Below, piece by piece: positions 29,307 through 37,971 of a stretch of DNA of 64,000 bases. How positions within the stretch are numbered: the stretch's first letter is position 1; every line of letters starts with the position of its first letter. The position numbers and the translations under genes were made by a program. Origin of the DNA: CAVORB01 sp964395315 (GTDB lineage: Bacteria > Pseudomonadota > Gammaproteobacteria > Chromatiales > Chromatiaceae); NCBI GenBank assembly GCA_964395315.1, contig CAYNBI010000007.1:1-64000 (forward strand). Direction: 5' to 3'. The notes beneath the pieces were generated by a model. It made no database searches, had not been told where the DNA came from, and saw only the letters and a program-made list of their open reading frames with translations.

Positions 29307-30185
29307 TCAATGGGTTCCAGGTAGATACTTCAAAGGATCCTCAGCGATCCCGTTCTTGCGGATCTCGAAATGGAGAAGGTAATCTCCGTTCGCGGCCTTC
29401 CCGACCTCCGCCACGCCTTGGCCCCGTTTAACGCTCTGCCCCTCGGATACCAAGAGGCGGCGGTTGAAGCCGTATGCGCTCAGATAGTTTTTGTCGTGCT
29501 TAACGATAATAAGGTTTCCGTATCCTTTCAGTCCACTTCCGCTGTAGACGACGGTACCGCTCCCCGCAGCTCTTACCTGCTGACCCGCGCGCCCTGAGAT
29601 CCTGATGCCTTGACGCGTGCGGTCGCCGCGGCGGAACCCCTGGACCACCTTGCCCTTGAGCGGCCACTGCCAGTTCACGCTCGATCCGGATTTCTTGTTG
29701 GTGCTCGCCTGCGAGACAGCACCGGCAACCTTCGGCTTTGCGGTAGAAGCCTTAGGACTGGACGGAGCAGCCGTCCGGGATGAGGCGCCGGTGGTCTTCG
29801 GCCGGGGTTTGGTGGCGGTCACCTTGTCGCCCTGACCCTGCGGGGGCTCGACGCGGATCAGCCTTCCCGCGTAGATGCGGTAAGGCGGCGGAATCCTGTT
29901 CCACTGCGCCAGGGACTTGAAGTCGATGCCTCTGTGAAAGGCGATCGAGTAGAGGGTATCGCCGTCGCGGATGCGATATTGGCCGGCCGGCACCGAACCC
30001 GAGCCATCCCTGCTGTCGACCGGAGCGGGCTCCCTGGTGCCGCACCCGACGAGCTGCAGTTGCGCGCCGAGTAACGCGAGCAGGAAAAGGACCAACGCAA
30101 CGCGACGAGACCATCGCCCCGGCGCATTCCAGGCGCGCACCCGCTGGCCGTGAAACAGTGACCGATGGGCCTGACGCGCAAGCAC
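29307..30185 (-). CDS. nlpD: NlpD-type LysM/LytM lipoprotein
   Basis: Envelope lipoprotein that activates cell-wall amidases during division. The N-terminal hydrophobic segment (VALVLFLLALLGAQLQLVGC) ends in a lipobox cysteine near residue 48. A LysM domain follows (YRIRDGDTLYSIAFHRGI, near 70-112), then a Ser/Thr/Lys linker and a LytM/M23 domain from about residue 170 to 285. The catalytic residues of M23 are largely replaced (GIRISG, SAYGFN), as in NlpD/EnvC activators that do not cut wall themselves. The start is uncertain: GTG at 30185 or GTG at 30140. Confidence 0.9.
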   Translation of the reverse strand: MLARQAHRSLFHGQRVRAWNAPGRWSRRVALVLFLLALLGAQLQLVGCGTREPAPVDSRDGSGSVPAGQYRIRDGDTLYSIAFHRGIDFKSLAQWNRIPPPYRIYAGRLIRVEPPQGQGDKVTATKPRPKTTGASSRTAAPSSPKASTAKPKVAGAVSQASTNKKSGSSVNWQWPLKGKVVQGFRRGDRTRQGIRISGRAGQQVRAAGSGTVVYSGSGLKGYGNLIIVKHDKNYLSAYGFNRRLLVSEGQSVKRGQGVAEVGKAANGDYLLHFEIRKNGIAEDPLKYLPGTH

Positions 30186-30195
30186 CGTCGTGGTA

Positions 30196-30771
30196 CTACC
30201 TCAGCAGCAAAATAAGCACGGCCAGCAACACCATGATCCAGCCAATGCGGTCCACGTAATCTCGCAGTACGCCTTCCATCCGCTCGCCACCCCAGGCCAT
30301 GAGGGCGGCCACCAGAAAGAACCGGGCCCCGCGACCGACAACGGAGGCGATGACGAAGGGGACCAGCGCCATGTGCAGCACGCCTGCGGAGATCGTGAAG
30401 AGCTTGTAGGGTATCGGTGAGAAGCCGGCGATAAAGATCGCCCACACCCCCCATTCCTGAAACCACGCCTCGGTGGCCGCGAAAGGCTCCGCATAGCGCC
30501 CCCCCTCGACCACCAATGGCTCTATAAGACCGAAAAAGAAATGGCCGATGGCATAACCCAGCAGCCCCCCGAGCACCGACGCCAGGGTCGTGAGGGAGGC
30601 GAACCACCAAGCCTGTCTCGGTTGGGCCATGCTCATGGGTGCGAGCATGACGTCCGGCGGAATGGGGAAGAACGAGGATTCCGCGAAGCTCAGACCACCG
30701 AGGTACCACGGCGCGTGTTGATGGCGCGACCATCGCATCACCCGATCGTACATGGCCGAGAATATTCCCAT
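30196..30771 (-). CDS. YqaA/DedA-like small membrane protein
   Basis: 191-residue inner-membrane protein of the SNARE-associated/DedA superfamily, YqaA branch. Motifs include GGLSFAESSFFPIPPDVML and the FSPIPYKLFTISAG re-entrant loop, with several membrane helices. The exact substrate is unknown; DedA-family proteins are linked to undecaprenyl-phosphate or lipid recycling. It sits between pcm and nlpD, a conserved gammaproteobacterial position, and its start overlaps the pcm stop. Confidence 0.85.
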   Translation of the reverse strand: MGIFSAMYDRVMRWSRHQHAPWYLGGLSFAESSFFPIPPDVMLAPMSMAQPRQAWWFASLTTLASVLGGLLGYAIGHFFFGLIEPLVVEGGRYAEPFAATEAWFQEWGVWAIFIAGFSPIPYKLFTISAGVLHMALVPFVIASVVGRGARFFLVAALMAWGGERMEGVLRDYVDRIGWIMVLLAVLILLLR

Positions 30772-31403
30772 CAGGCAACGCCTCCGAGTAGCGGCACGAA
30801 TGTCACCGGCTCGAGAATCTCGTGTGTGTATCCGGTGTCGGTGCGGACGACCCGCACCAGGACCTGCTGACTGCCACGCCCGATAGGGAGCACCATGCAG
30901 CCGCCAGGTACCAGCTGATTGACCAATATCCGGGGAATCCCCTGCGGGGCCGCAGTAACGATAATCGCGCCGAATGGGGCGTACTCCGACCAGCCCTGCC
31001 CGCCGTCCGCGTGACGCAGACGCACGTTACGCAGCTTGAGGTTCCGCAGCCGACTTCTTGCCTTTTGCAGCAGTGCGTCCACCCGCTCGATGCTGTACAC
31101 CCGCCGCACCAGCGACGCCAGGACGGCAGTCTGGAAACCAGAGCCGGTGCCGATCTCGAGCACCGTGTCCGGCCTGCCCCGCTCCAACAGGGCCGCGCTC
31201 ATGCGAGCAACGGTGTAGGGTTGCGAGATCGTCTGGCCGTGACCGATGGGCAGGGCCGAGTCCTCATAAGCGCGGCTCGCGAGGGCCTCGTCGACGAACA
31301 GGTGGCGCGGCAAGCGGCGCATCGCCTCCAGCACCGCAGGGTCCCGGATTCCCGCCTCCGCGAGACGCTGGACCAGGCGCTCGCGCGTCCGCGCGGAGGT
31401 CAT
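30771..31403 (-). CDS. pcm: Protein-L-isoaspartate O-methyltransferase
   Basis: SAM-dependent repair enzyme for damaged aspartyl/asparaginyl residues in proteins. About 210 residues, with LPIGHGQTISQPYTVARM and the SAM motif VLEIGTGSGFQTAVLA. ATG 31403 is preferred, with AGGGG six bases upstream; a TTG at 31442 gives 13 extra residues and would overlap surE. It is placed in surE-pcm-yqaA-nlpD-rpoS. Confidence 0.95.
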   Translation of the reverse strand: MTSARTRERLVQRLAEAGIRDPAVLEAMRRLPRHLFVDEALASRAYEDSALPIGHGQTISQPYTVARMSAALLERGRPDTVLEIGTGSGFQTAVLASLVRRVYSIERVDALLQKARSRLRNLKLRNVRLRHADGGQGWSEYAPFGAIIVTAAPQGIPRILVNQLVPGGCMVLPIGRGSQQVLVRVVRTDTGYTHEILEPVTFVPLLGGVA

Positions 31404-31432
31404 CCCGATCCCCTGCTGCAGGGCGTCCGCCA

Positions 31433-32182
31433 CTAACGGCAACCCTCCAGCCAGTGACCGAGCGGGTCGAGAGAGCTGTAGCGCGTCAGATCGACCTGTA
31501 GCGGGGTGACCGAAACAAAGCCGTTGCGCAGGGCGTGGAAATCGGTCCCCGGCCCCGCGTCCTGCTCCGGTCCCGCCGGGCCGACCCAGTAGACGGTCCG
31601 CCCGCGGGGATCGGTGGCAGGCGTGACCGGCTCGGCCTTGTGGCGATGGCCGAGCCGGGTCGCCGCGAAACCCTGCAGCTCATCGAACGGCAGGTCCGGG
31701 ACGTTCACGTTGAGAATGACGTTTGGGCCGAAGGCACCGCGATCCAGATTCGCGACCAGGCGGGTGACCACCCGCGCCGCCGTGTCCAGATGCCGCGGCT
31801 CGAAAGCATCGATCGATACCGCCATCGCGGGCAATCCGAGAAACCGCCCCTCTGTCGCGGCCGCGACGGTTCCCGAATAGATCACGTCGTCGCCCAGATT
31901 CGGGCCATGGTTGATCCCGGCCACCACCATGTCCGGTTCCTGCTCCAGGAGTCCGGTGATGGCGAGATGGACGCAGTCGGTCGGCGTGCCCTCGACCCGA
32001 AAAAACCCATCTTCCAGCCGTTGCGCGCGGATCGGTACGGTGAGGGTCAAAGAGTTACTGGCGCCACTGCGGTCGCGATCCGGTGCCACGACGGTCACCT
32101 CCCCCACCTGCGCAAGCGCCTGCGCGAGCACCCGCAGCCCAGGCGACTGGTAACCGTCATCGTTGCTGATCAGGATTCTCAT
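31433..32182 (-). CDS. surE: 5'/3'-nucleotidase SurE
   Basis: Survival-protein phosphatase acting on nucleoside monophosphates, here 249 residues. MRILISNDDGYQSPGL at the N-terminus contains the metal-binding Asp-Asp. VVAPDRDRSGASNSLTL and VAGINHGPNLGDDVIYSGTV complete the active site. ATG 32182 is the family start; upstream in-frame residues are unconserved. It heads the stress/repair cluster leading to rpoS. Confidence 0.95.
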   Translation of the reverse strand: MRILISNDDGYQSPGLRVLAQALAQVGEVTVVAPDRDRSGASNSLTLTVPIRAQRLEDGFFRVEGTPTDCVHLAITGLLEQEPDMVVAGINHGPNLGDDVIYSGTVAAATEGRFLGLPAMAVSIDAFEPRHLDTAARVVTRLVANLDRGAFGPNVILNVNVPDLPFDELQGFAATRLGHRHKAEPVTPATDPRGRTVYWVGPAGPEQDAGPGTDFHALRNGFVSVTPLQVDLTRYSSLDPLGHWLEGCR

Positions 32183-32369
32183 CGGAAAAATGTGACCGGG
32201 AGACGCGCCGTGTCCGCCCGAAACAACCGCCACTCGCTGACAAGGATGCTTTCTCGATGCCCGCTCGCCTGCCACTCCGCGGGCGTTGGCGGCTAGGTTC
32301 GCTCAATCCCGAGATCATATCTGGAATCCTCCGCGCTGGACACCTCAAGGCGCGGAACCAAAGGGCCGC

Positions 32370-32378
32370 TGATATACT
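32370..32378 (+). promoter_or_regulatory. Extended -10 promoter upstream of the Smr gene
   Basis: TG-A-TATACT is a good extended -10 element in the 320-base divergent gap between surE and the Smr gene. No convincing -35 is visible, as expected for extended -10 promoters. The predicted start near 32385 gives a leader of about 118 bases. Nothing else stands out in this gap. Confidence 0.4.
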
Positions 32379-32502
32379 CCGAGGCATGGGCGCGTCCGCG
32401 GCCGGACCCCGGCCACCCGCAAGGCGCTTGTGCTATAGCTACGGCCACAGCGATGACGCGCTGGCTCCCTGCTAGACACCGGACTCGTGCGCGAGAACCC
32501 CA

Positions 32503-33060
32503 GTGACCAAGCCCCTCGACGACGCGGATAACAGCCTCTTTCGGGAATCGGTCGCTGACGCCGAGCCCATGGAGCTCGATCAGGCCGAGCCCTTCCGGCG
32601 GCGACCGCCGCCGCGTCCGATCCAACAACCCGCGAGTTATGATCAGGAGCAGGGGCGCGCCGCCCTCTCCGAGACCGAGGTGGAGTGCCACGATTTCCTG
32701 GAGTTCGCCCGCCCGGGAGTGCAGAAACGGCTATTCGCCGATCTCCAGCGGGGATATCTGGAGGTCGACCTCGAGCTCGACCTGCACGGCCTGACCACCG
32801 ACTACGCCGAACAAGTCCTCGACGCGTTCCTCGAAGATTGCGCCCGTCTGCGGGTACGCTGCGCCCGCATTATCCACGGCAAGGGATATCGCTCGAGTGA
32901 CAGCCAACCGGTCCTCAAGCGGAAGGTGAACTACTGGCTGCGCCTGCGCGAGAATGTGCTCGCCTTCTGCTCGGCCACCAGACGCGACGGCGGGACAGGA
33001 GCCGTCTACGTGCTGTTGCGTAACCCGGACAAGTCCCGCCGGAATCACCGCCGACGCTGA
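32503..33060 (+). CDS. Smr-domain endonuclease-like protein
   Basis: 185-residue protein with a basic, Pro/Arg-rich N-terminal extension and a C-terminal Smr domain. LDLHGLTTDYAE, RCARIIHGKGYRS and GGTGAVYVLL are the diagnostic motifs. Smr domains bind or nick nucleic acids and in some bacteria act in ribosome rescue or recombination; the role here is unknown. GTG 32503 is the start used; a methionine at residue 23 is an alternative. It converges on truD with a 4-base gap. Confidence 0.85.
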   Translation: MTKPLDDADNSLFRESVADAEPMELDQAEPFRRRPPPRPIQQPASYDQEQGRAALSETEVECHDFLEFARPGVQKRLFADLQRGYLEVDLELDLHGLTTDYAEQVLDAFLEDCARLRVRCARIIHGKGYRSSDSQPVLKRKVNYWLRLRENVLAFCSATRRDGGTGAVYVLLRNPDKSRRNHRRR

Positions 33061-33064
33061 GGGA

Positions 33065-34123
33065 TCAGGTCCTCGGCTCGGACCAGTCGAGTAGCTCGCG
33101 CAGGAGCACCGTGGCGTAGGCGCCGGCCGGCAGGTCGAACGCCAGCTCCAGGACTTGGCCAGAAAGCGAGCTCTCGAGCTCAGCCGCGGCGACTCTCAGC
33201 GGACGGCGCTCCTGACGAAGCCCGGCGCGGGCGAGACCCATCGCCCAATCGGGGAACCGGTCGGCAACCCCGCGCTCGATAACGGCGACCTCTCCCCCGG
33301 GAAGAATCTCTCCGGCACCCCACAAGGGTCCCGACGGATGTACGTCGAACTCTCGGGTCCGGGCGAGCAGCGCCTCGTCCACCTGCTCGGCCAAAAAGTG
33401 GGAACGCGAGCCCGTAAGCTGCATGCGGTCCCCCAAGAGTGGCCGATCCCAGTCGCCGCGGTCGACCCGCGCCGCAAGCACCTCGTTGAATATCTGCGAG
33501 CGCGCGGCGGACAGCCACAGGCCGTGCAGATGGCGGCCCGCCCGGCGGACTTCGCCGGCAAACAGGGCCCGAGCGGCGAACAGGTTTCCTTCATCGTGCC
33601 CGAAACGCTGCGGACCGAAGTAGTTCGGAACACCCAGTTGCCGGATCCGCGCCAGGCGCTCTTCGACCAGCCCCCTGTCGGCATCCAGGGCGCCGATACG
33701 GAGACGGAAGCGGTTGCCGCGCAATGCCCCGCGCCGCAGCTTGCGACGGTGACGGTGGGCGGCCAGGAGCTCGACACCCTCCGCTTCGAGCGCGGCCCAG
33801 TCCGGTTCGGGGTGCCCGGCGAGGTGGACCGAGAACCACTGGGTGGTCACGGCGTAACGGTCCTTGAGCCCCGCGTAACCCACGGCGGACGCGGGTAGAC
33901 CGGCGTGGGAAGCGATCCTGCGCGCCACCCACTCGGTGTTCGCGCCGGTTTTGCGCACCAGCAACAGGGCGTGCTCCCCCTCCCCGTCCGGCGGAAACCC
34001 AGCAATCTCCTCGACCACGAAATCCTGGGGCCGCTGGCGCAGAAGCCCGCGCCCCGCCACGCCGCCGTGGGCGCGGGGGAGATCTAGGAAGGAACGCCAA
34101 GGCCTGTGCGCTTCGGTAGTCAT
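33065..34123 (-). CDS. truD: tRNA pseudouridine(13) synthase TruD
   Basis: Makes pseudouridine at tRNA position 13. About 352 residues with the TruD signature VGYAGLKDRYAVTTQWFS, whose Asp is catalytic, plus GNRFRLRIG and GVPNYFGPQRFGHDEGN. ATG 34123 or 34138 is possible, neither with a clear ribosome site. It neighbours ispF and, in many relatives, surE, consistent with the common ispDF-truD-surE block, which is interrupted here by the inserted Smr gene. Confidence 0.95.
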   Translation of the reverse strand: MTTEAHRPWRSFLDLPRAHGGVAGRGLLRQRPQDFVVEEIAGFPPDGEGEHALLLVRKTGANTEWVARRIASHAGLPASAVGYAGLKDRYAVTTQWFSVHLAGHPEPDWAALEAEGVELLAAHRHRRKLRRGALRGNRFRLRIGALDADRGLVEERLARIRQLGVPNYFGPQRFGHDEGNLFAARALFAGEVRRAGRHLHGLWLSAARSQIFNEVLAARVDRGDWDRPLLGDRMQLTGSRSHFLAEQVDEALLARTREFDVHPSGPLWGAGEILPGGEVAVIERGVADRFPDWAMGLARAGLRQERRPLRVAAAELESSLSGQVLELAFDLPAGAYATVLLRELLDWSEPRT

Positions 34124-34210
34124 CGCGTGCGTGAACATTAATCGGGTTGGCGGGACACTGGGAACAGGGTCGATTCCAACGCGCCGAGCCGCAGGGTCGG
34201 CCCCCCGCCC

Positions 34211-34702
34211 CTATCGCAGCGTCGATGTGGGGCGGGGGTAGAGGAGCACGACGGCGAGCGCGGCGATCCCTTCACCGCGACCGGTAAAGCCCATTCGTTC
34301 GGTGGTGGTGGCCTTGACGTTCACGCGCTCCGGCTCGCAGCGCAGGTCCTGCGCCAGGACCCGGGACATGGCCGGCAGATAGGCCGCGAGCCGCGGCCGC
34401 TGGGCAATAATCGTGATGTCCGCGTTGCCTAGCGCGAGGCCGCGTCCACTCAGGGAATCGACTACGTTGCGCAGCAGCACGCGGCTGTCGATGCCCGCGT
34501 AGCGCGGGTCGGTATCGGGGAAATGACGCCCGATGTCCCCCAGTCCCGCGGCGCCCAGCAGAGCATCGCAGAGGGCGTGGATCGCCACGTCGCCGTCGGA
34601 GTGTGCCTCCAGTCCCTGGTCGTGCTCCACCTGCACGCCACCGAGAACCAGCGGCCGCCCAGGAGCGAAGCGGTGGGCGTCGATACCCTGGCCGATCAGC
34701 AT
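34211..34702 (-). CDS. ispF: 2-C-methyl-D-erythritol 2,4-cyclodiphosphate synthase
   Basis: MEP-pathway enzyme for isoprenoids, 163 residues. GQGIDAHRFAPG (metal-binding Asp and His), EAHSDGDVAIHALCDALLG and IGRHFPDTD are all present, as is the C-terminal KATTTERMGFTGRGEG. The start at 34702 overlaps the ispD stop by seven bases. A longer frame over the same bases runs further upstream but is not the gene. Confidence 0.96.
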   Translation of the reverse strand: MLIGQGIDAHRFAPGRPLVLGGVQVEHDQGLEAHSDGDVAIHALCDALLGAAGLGDIGRHFPDTDPRYAGIDSRVLLRNVVDSLSGRGLALGNADITIIAQRPRLAAYLPAMSRVLAQDLRCEPERVNVKATTTERMGFTGRGEGIAALAVVLLYPRPTSTLR

Positions 34703-35406
34703 AGCCGCCCCTGCTGCGCGAGGTAGAAGCGCGCCAGGGGTAGGTCCTCGGGGCGCGTGATCTTGATGTTGTCCGCGTGCCCTTCCACCAGCAGGGGTGC
34801 CAGACCCAGCAGCTCCACCGCGGCGGCATCGTCGGTCACCAGCTGCCCCCGCTCGAGCGCGGTTCTCAGCGCCCGGTGCAGGAGTCCGAAGCGGAAGACC
34901 TGCGGCGTGTAGGCATGCCACAGACCCTCCCGCGGGATGGTGCGGGCCACCTCGCCCCCCGCGCCGGCCTGCTTCATCGTGTCGCGCACCGGGACGCCGA
35001 GGAGCCCGCCGACGGGGTGCGTCGAAACGCTGTCCAGGAGATGGTCGAGATCCTCCGCTCGCAGGCAGGGCCGGGCGGCATCGTGCACCAGCACCCAGTC
35101 CTCCTCGCTCGCTAGCGGCGCCAGCAACTCCAGGGCGTTGAGCACCGAATGGCAACGCTCCTGGCCGCCGTCCGCCCGCATCAGGTCCGGGTGATCGGCG
35201 AGCGGCGTTGCGGACCAGTACATGTCCTCCGGGTCAAGCACCACCGCGATCCCGCGGATGTGCTCGCTGGCGAGGAAAAGCCGCAGGCAGAAATCGATCA
35301 CGGGCCTGCCGCCCAGTTCGAGGTACTGCTTGGGGATCGGCGCGCCGAAGCGGCGACCGGCGCCCGCGGCCGGAACCACCGCCCAGCATCGGCACATCAC
35401 GCTCAC
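34696..35406 (-). CDS. ispD: 2-C-methyl-D-erythritol 4-phosphate cytidylyltransferase
   Basis: MEP-pathway cytidylyltransferase, 236 residues. The nucleotide-binding N-terminus is VVPAAGAGRRFGAPIPKQY, with VLVHDAARPC in the middle and TDDAAAVE near the end. It starts with GTG at 35406, overlapping the ftsB stop by four bases; ATG at 35397 is an alternative. It is the middle gene of ftsB-ispD-ispF. Confidence 0.96.
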   Translation of the reverse strand: MSVMCRCWAVVPAAGAGRRFGAPIPKQYLELGGRPVIDFCLRLFLASEHIRGIAVVLDPEDMYWSATPLADHPDLMRADGGQERCHSVLNALELLAPLASEEDWVLVHDAARPCLRAEDLDHLLDSVSTHPVGGLLGVPVRDTMKQAGAGGEVARTIPREGLWHAYTPQVFRFGLLHRALRTALERGQLVTDDAAAVELLGLAPLLVEGHADNIKITRPEDLPLARFYLAQQGRLC

Positions 35407-35696
35407 GGGGTATCCTCCCCGTCCGTTTTCTCGATGATCTGCAGGAAGACCTCGCCGTCCTTGATCATGCCCAGCTCACTGCGCGCGCGCTCCTCCAAAG
35501 CGTCAAGCCCCTCGCGCAGGTCCTGCACCTCGGCCTCGAGCGCCCCGTTTCGGGCGCGCATCTGCGCGAGCTCCTCCCTCTGCGCCGCGATCTCGCCACG
35601 CAGGGCATGCACCTCCGCCAGGCTTCCCTCGCCGACCCACAACCGATACTGAAGCCAGACCAGTGCGAGAAGCAGAAAGGCGATGAGCCAGCGCAT
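35403..35696 (-). CDS. ftsB: Cell-division protein FtsB
   Basis: 97-residue bitopic division protein forming FtsQ-FtsB-FtsL. It has one N-terminal helix (WLIAFLLLALVWLQYRLWVGEGS), a coiled coil (about 25-70) and the conserved ARSELGMIKDGEVFLQI at the end. The position between eno and ispD is standard in Gammaproteobacteria. Confidence 0.95.
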   Translation of the reverse strand: MRWLIAFLLLALVWLQYRLWVGEGSLAEVHALRGEIAAQREELAQMRARNGALEAEVQDLREGLDALEERARSELGMIKDGEVFLQIIEKTDGEDTP

Positions 35697-35755
35697 GCCT
35701 CAGTCGTGGATACGCCCGTCAGGGTCCACCAGGGAACGAGTCTGCCAAAGGGGCG

Positions 35756-37033
35756 TCACAGCCAACGAAACGCGTCTGTGCCGGCGTACACGGCGTCGCT
35801 GCCCAGCTGATCCTCGATCCGCATCAGCTGGTTGTATTTGGCCACACGATCGGAGCGGGACAGAGACCCGGTCTTGATCTGCCCGGTAGCGGCGGCCACC
35901 GCCAGGTCGGCGATCGTAGTGTCCTCCGTCTCGCCGGAACGGTGTGATACGACGGCCGTGTAGCCGGCCTGATGGGCCATTGCGATCGCGTCCAATGTCT
36001 CGGTCAGGGTGCCGATCTGATTCACCTTGATCAGAATGGAGTTGGCCACGCCCCGCTCAATGCCTTCCCCGAGTATCGCGGTATTGGTCACGAACAGGTC
36101 GTCCCCGACCAGCTGGACGTCGTCACCCAAACGCTCGGTCAGAAGCTTCCAGCCGTCCCAATCGCCTTCGGCCATGCCGTCCTCGATGGTCAGGATCGGG
36201 TAACGTCGAACCCAGTCGGCGAGCAGGTCCACCATCCCCCCCGAGTCCAGGCGCCGGTTCTCGGAGGCAAGGTGGTAGAGGCTGTCCTGGTAGAACTCGG
36301 AGCTCGCTACGTCGAGTCCTAGCCAGATATCCTCGCCGGCCTTGAAGCCGGCGCTCTCGATGGCCCGCAGGATCACCTCGATCGCGGCCTCGTTGGAGGG
36401 CAAATCGGGAGCGAAACCACCCTCGTCGCCGACACCGGTGGCCAGCCCCTGGGTGCCCAGTACAGACTTGAGAGCGTGAAAGACCTCGGCGCCGTAGCGG
36501 ACCGCCTCGCGCAGACTGCTGGCGCCCACGGGCAGAATCATGAATTCCTGGAAGTCAACGCTGTTGGCCGCGTGGGCACCGCCGTTGAGAATGTTCATCA
36601 TGGGCACCGGGAGGCGGTACTCCCCCTTGCCGAGATAGCGATACAGCGGCAGCGCCTTTTCCTGGGCGGCGGCGTGCGCCGCGGCCAGCGACACACCCAA
36701 GAGGGCGTTCGCCCCGAGCCGCCGCTTATTGTCGGTGCCATCGAGCGCGATCATCCTGCGGTCGATGGCTTCCTGGTCGCTGACCTCCATGCCGACAAGC
36801 GCCTCGCGCAGTTCTCCCTTGATGTTGCCTATGGCCTGTAGCACGCCCTTGCCGAGGTACCTGGACTTGTCGCCGTCACGCAGCTCCAGGGCTTCCCGGG
36901 AACCGGTGGATGCGCCGGACGGGACCGCCGCTCGCCCGATGGCGCCGTCGGCGGTGAAGACATCGGCCTCGACGGTTGGATTGCCGCGGGAGTCGAGGAT
37001 CTCTCTGGCACGGATGTCGACAATCTCGGACAT
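35756..37033 (-). CDS. eno: Enolase
   Basis: Glycolytic 2-phosphoglycerate dehydratase of 425 residues. N-terminal AREILDSRGNPTVEADV and PSGASTGSREALELRD, central VGDEGGFAPDL, metal ligands in LTIEDGMAEGDWDGW and VGDDLFVTN, and C-terminal VVSHRSGETEDT are intact. It lies 95 bases after kdsA in pyrG-kdsA-eno-ftsB. Confidence 0.98.
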   Translation of the reverse strand: MSEIVDIRAREILDSRGNPTVEADVFTADGAIGRAAVPSGASTGSREALELRDGDKSRYLGKGVLQAIGNIKGELREALVGMEVSDQEAIDRRMIALDGTDNKRRLGANALLGVSLAAAHAAAQEKALPLYRYLGKGEYRLPVPMMNILNGGAHAANSVDFQEFMILPVGASSLREAVRYGAEVFHALKSVLGTQGLATGVGDEGGFAPDLPSNEAAIEVILRAIESAGFKAGEDIWLGLDVASSEFYQDSLYHLASENRRLDSGGMVDLLADWVRRYPILTIEDGMAEGDWDGWKLLTERLGDDVQLVGDDLFVTNTAILGEGIERGVANSILIKVNQIGTLTETLDAIAMAHQAGYTAVVSHRSGETEDTTIADLAVAAATGQIKTGSLSRSDRVAKYNQLMRIEDQLGSDAVYAGTDAFRWL

Positions 37034-37128
37034 TGGGGTACTCCTGTAATCGGGGCGTCAGCCCCAACGTTAGACGATGACGGAAGACGCTTCGGGGTCC
37101 GGGCTTGGGGCCGCCCGCAGAAACACGG

Positions 37129-37971
37129 TTAAGCTTGGGGGTCGGATTCCGGGAACCCGCGCGACTTCACGAGCTGGTCGATCTCCATCAGCGTCGCGAG
37201 CAGGTCGCGCAGGCGCCCGAGAGGCCACGAGTTCGGTCCGTCGCTGAGCGCCGTATCCGGGTTCGGGTGGGTCTCCACAAAGAGTCCGGAGACGCCCGCG
37301 GCCACCGCCGCCCTGGCGAGGACGGGCACGAACTCCCGTTGCCCGCCTGAGCTGTCCCCGCGCCCCCCTGGGAGCTGGACCGAGTGCGTTGCGTCGAACA
37401 CCACGGGACAGCCGGTCTCGCGCATGATGGCGAGGGCACGCATGTCCGAGACCAGGTTGTTGTAGCCGAAGCTGACCCCCCGCTCGCAGACCATGATTTG
37501 TTCGTTTCCGCTCGCGCGCGCCTTCTCGACCACCCGCTTCATGTCCCAGGGCGCCAGGAACTGTCCCTTCTTGATGTTGACGGGTTTCCCCTGGGCGGCG
37601 ACCGCTAGGATGAAGTTCGTCTGGCGGCACAGAAAGGCCGGTGTCTGCAGTACGTCGACCTCCGCGGCCACCTCCGCCAGCGGGGTGTCCTCGTGCACGT
37701 CGGTCAGCACCGGCACGCCGATGGTCTGGCGAACGGCGCCGAGGATCCGCAATCCCTCCTCCATGCCCGGGCCGCGAAAGCTGCCGAGAGAGGAGCGGTT
37801 GGCCTTGTCGAAGGAGGACTTGTAGACGAAGGGGATACCCAGATCGGCGGTGATCTCCTTCAGGGCGCCGGCCGTGTCCTGCGCCAGCGCCTCGCTCTCG
37901 ACCACGCAAGGGCCAGCGATCAGGAACAAGGGACGGTCGAGACCGACCTCGAAATCGAGCAACCGCATCAC
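37129..37971 (-). CDS. kdsA: 3-deoxy-8-phosphooctulonate synthase
   Basis: Condenses arabinose 5-phosphate and PEP to KDO 8-phosphate for lipopolysaccharide. 280 residues with FLIAGPCVVESEALA, YKSSFDKANRSS, GVPVLTDVHED and VVFDATHSVQLPGG. It starts four bases inside the end of pyrG, so it is translationally coupled. Confidence 0.97.
   Translation of the reverse strand: MMRLLDFEVGLDRPLFLIAGPCVVESEALAQDTAGALKEITADLGIPFVYKSSFDKANRSSLGSFRGPGMEEGLRILGAVRQTIGVPVLTDVHEDTPLAEVAAEVDVLQTPAFLCRQTNFILAVAAQGKPVNIKKGQFLAPWDMKRVVEKARASGNEQIMVCERGVSFGYNNLVSDMRALAIMRETGCPVVFDATHSVQLPGGRGDSSGGQREFVPVLARAAVAAGVSGLFVETHPNPDTALSDGPNSWPLGRLRDLLATLMEIDQLVKSRGFPESDPQA

Noticed and set aside
34211..35155. A 314-codon minus-strand frame ending with the ispF sequence
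   Set aside because: Only the last 163 residues from 34702 are ispF; the upstream part is an off-frame reading of ispD.
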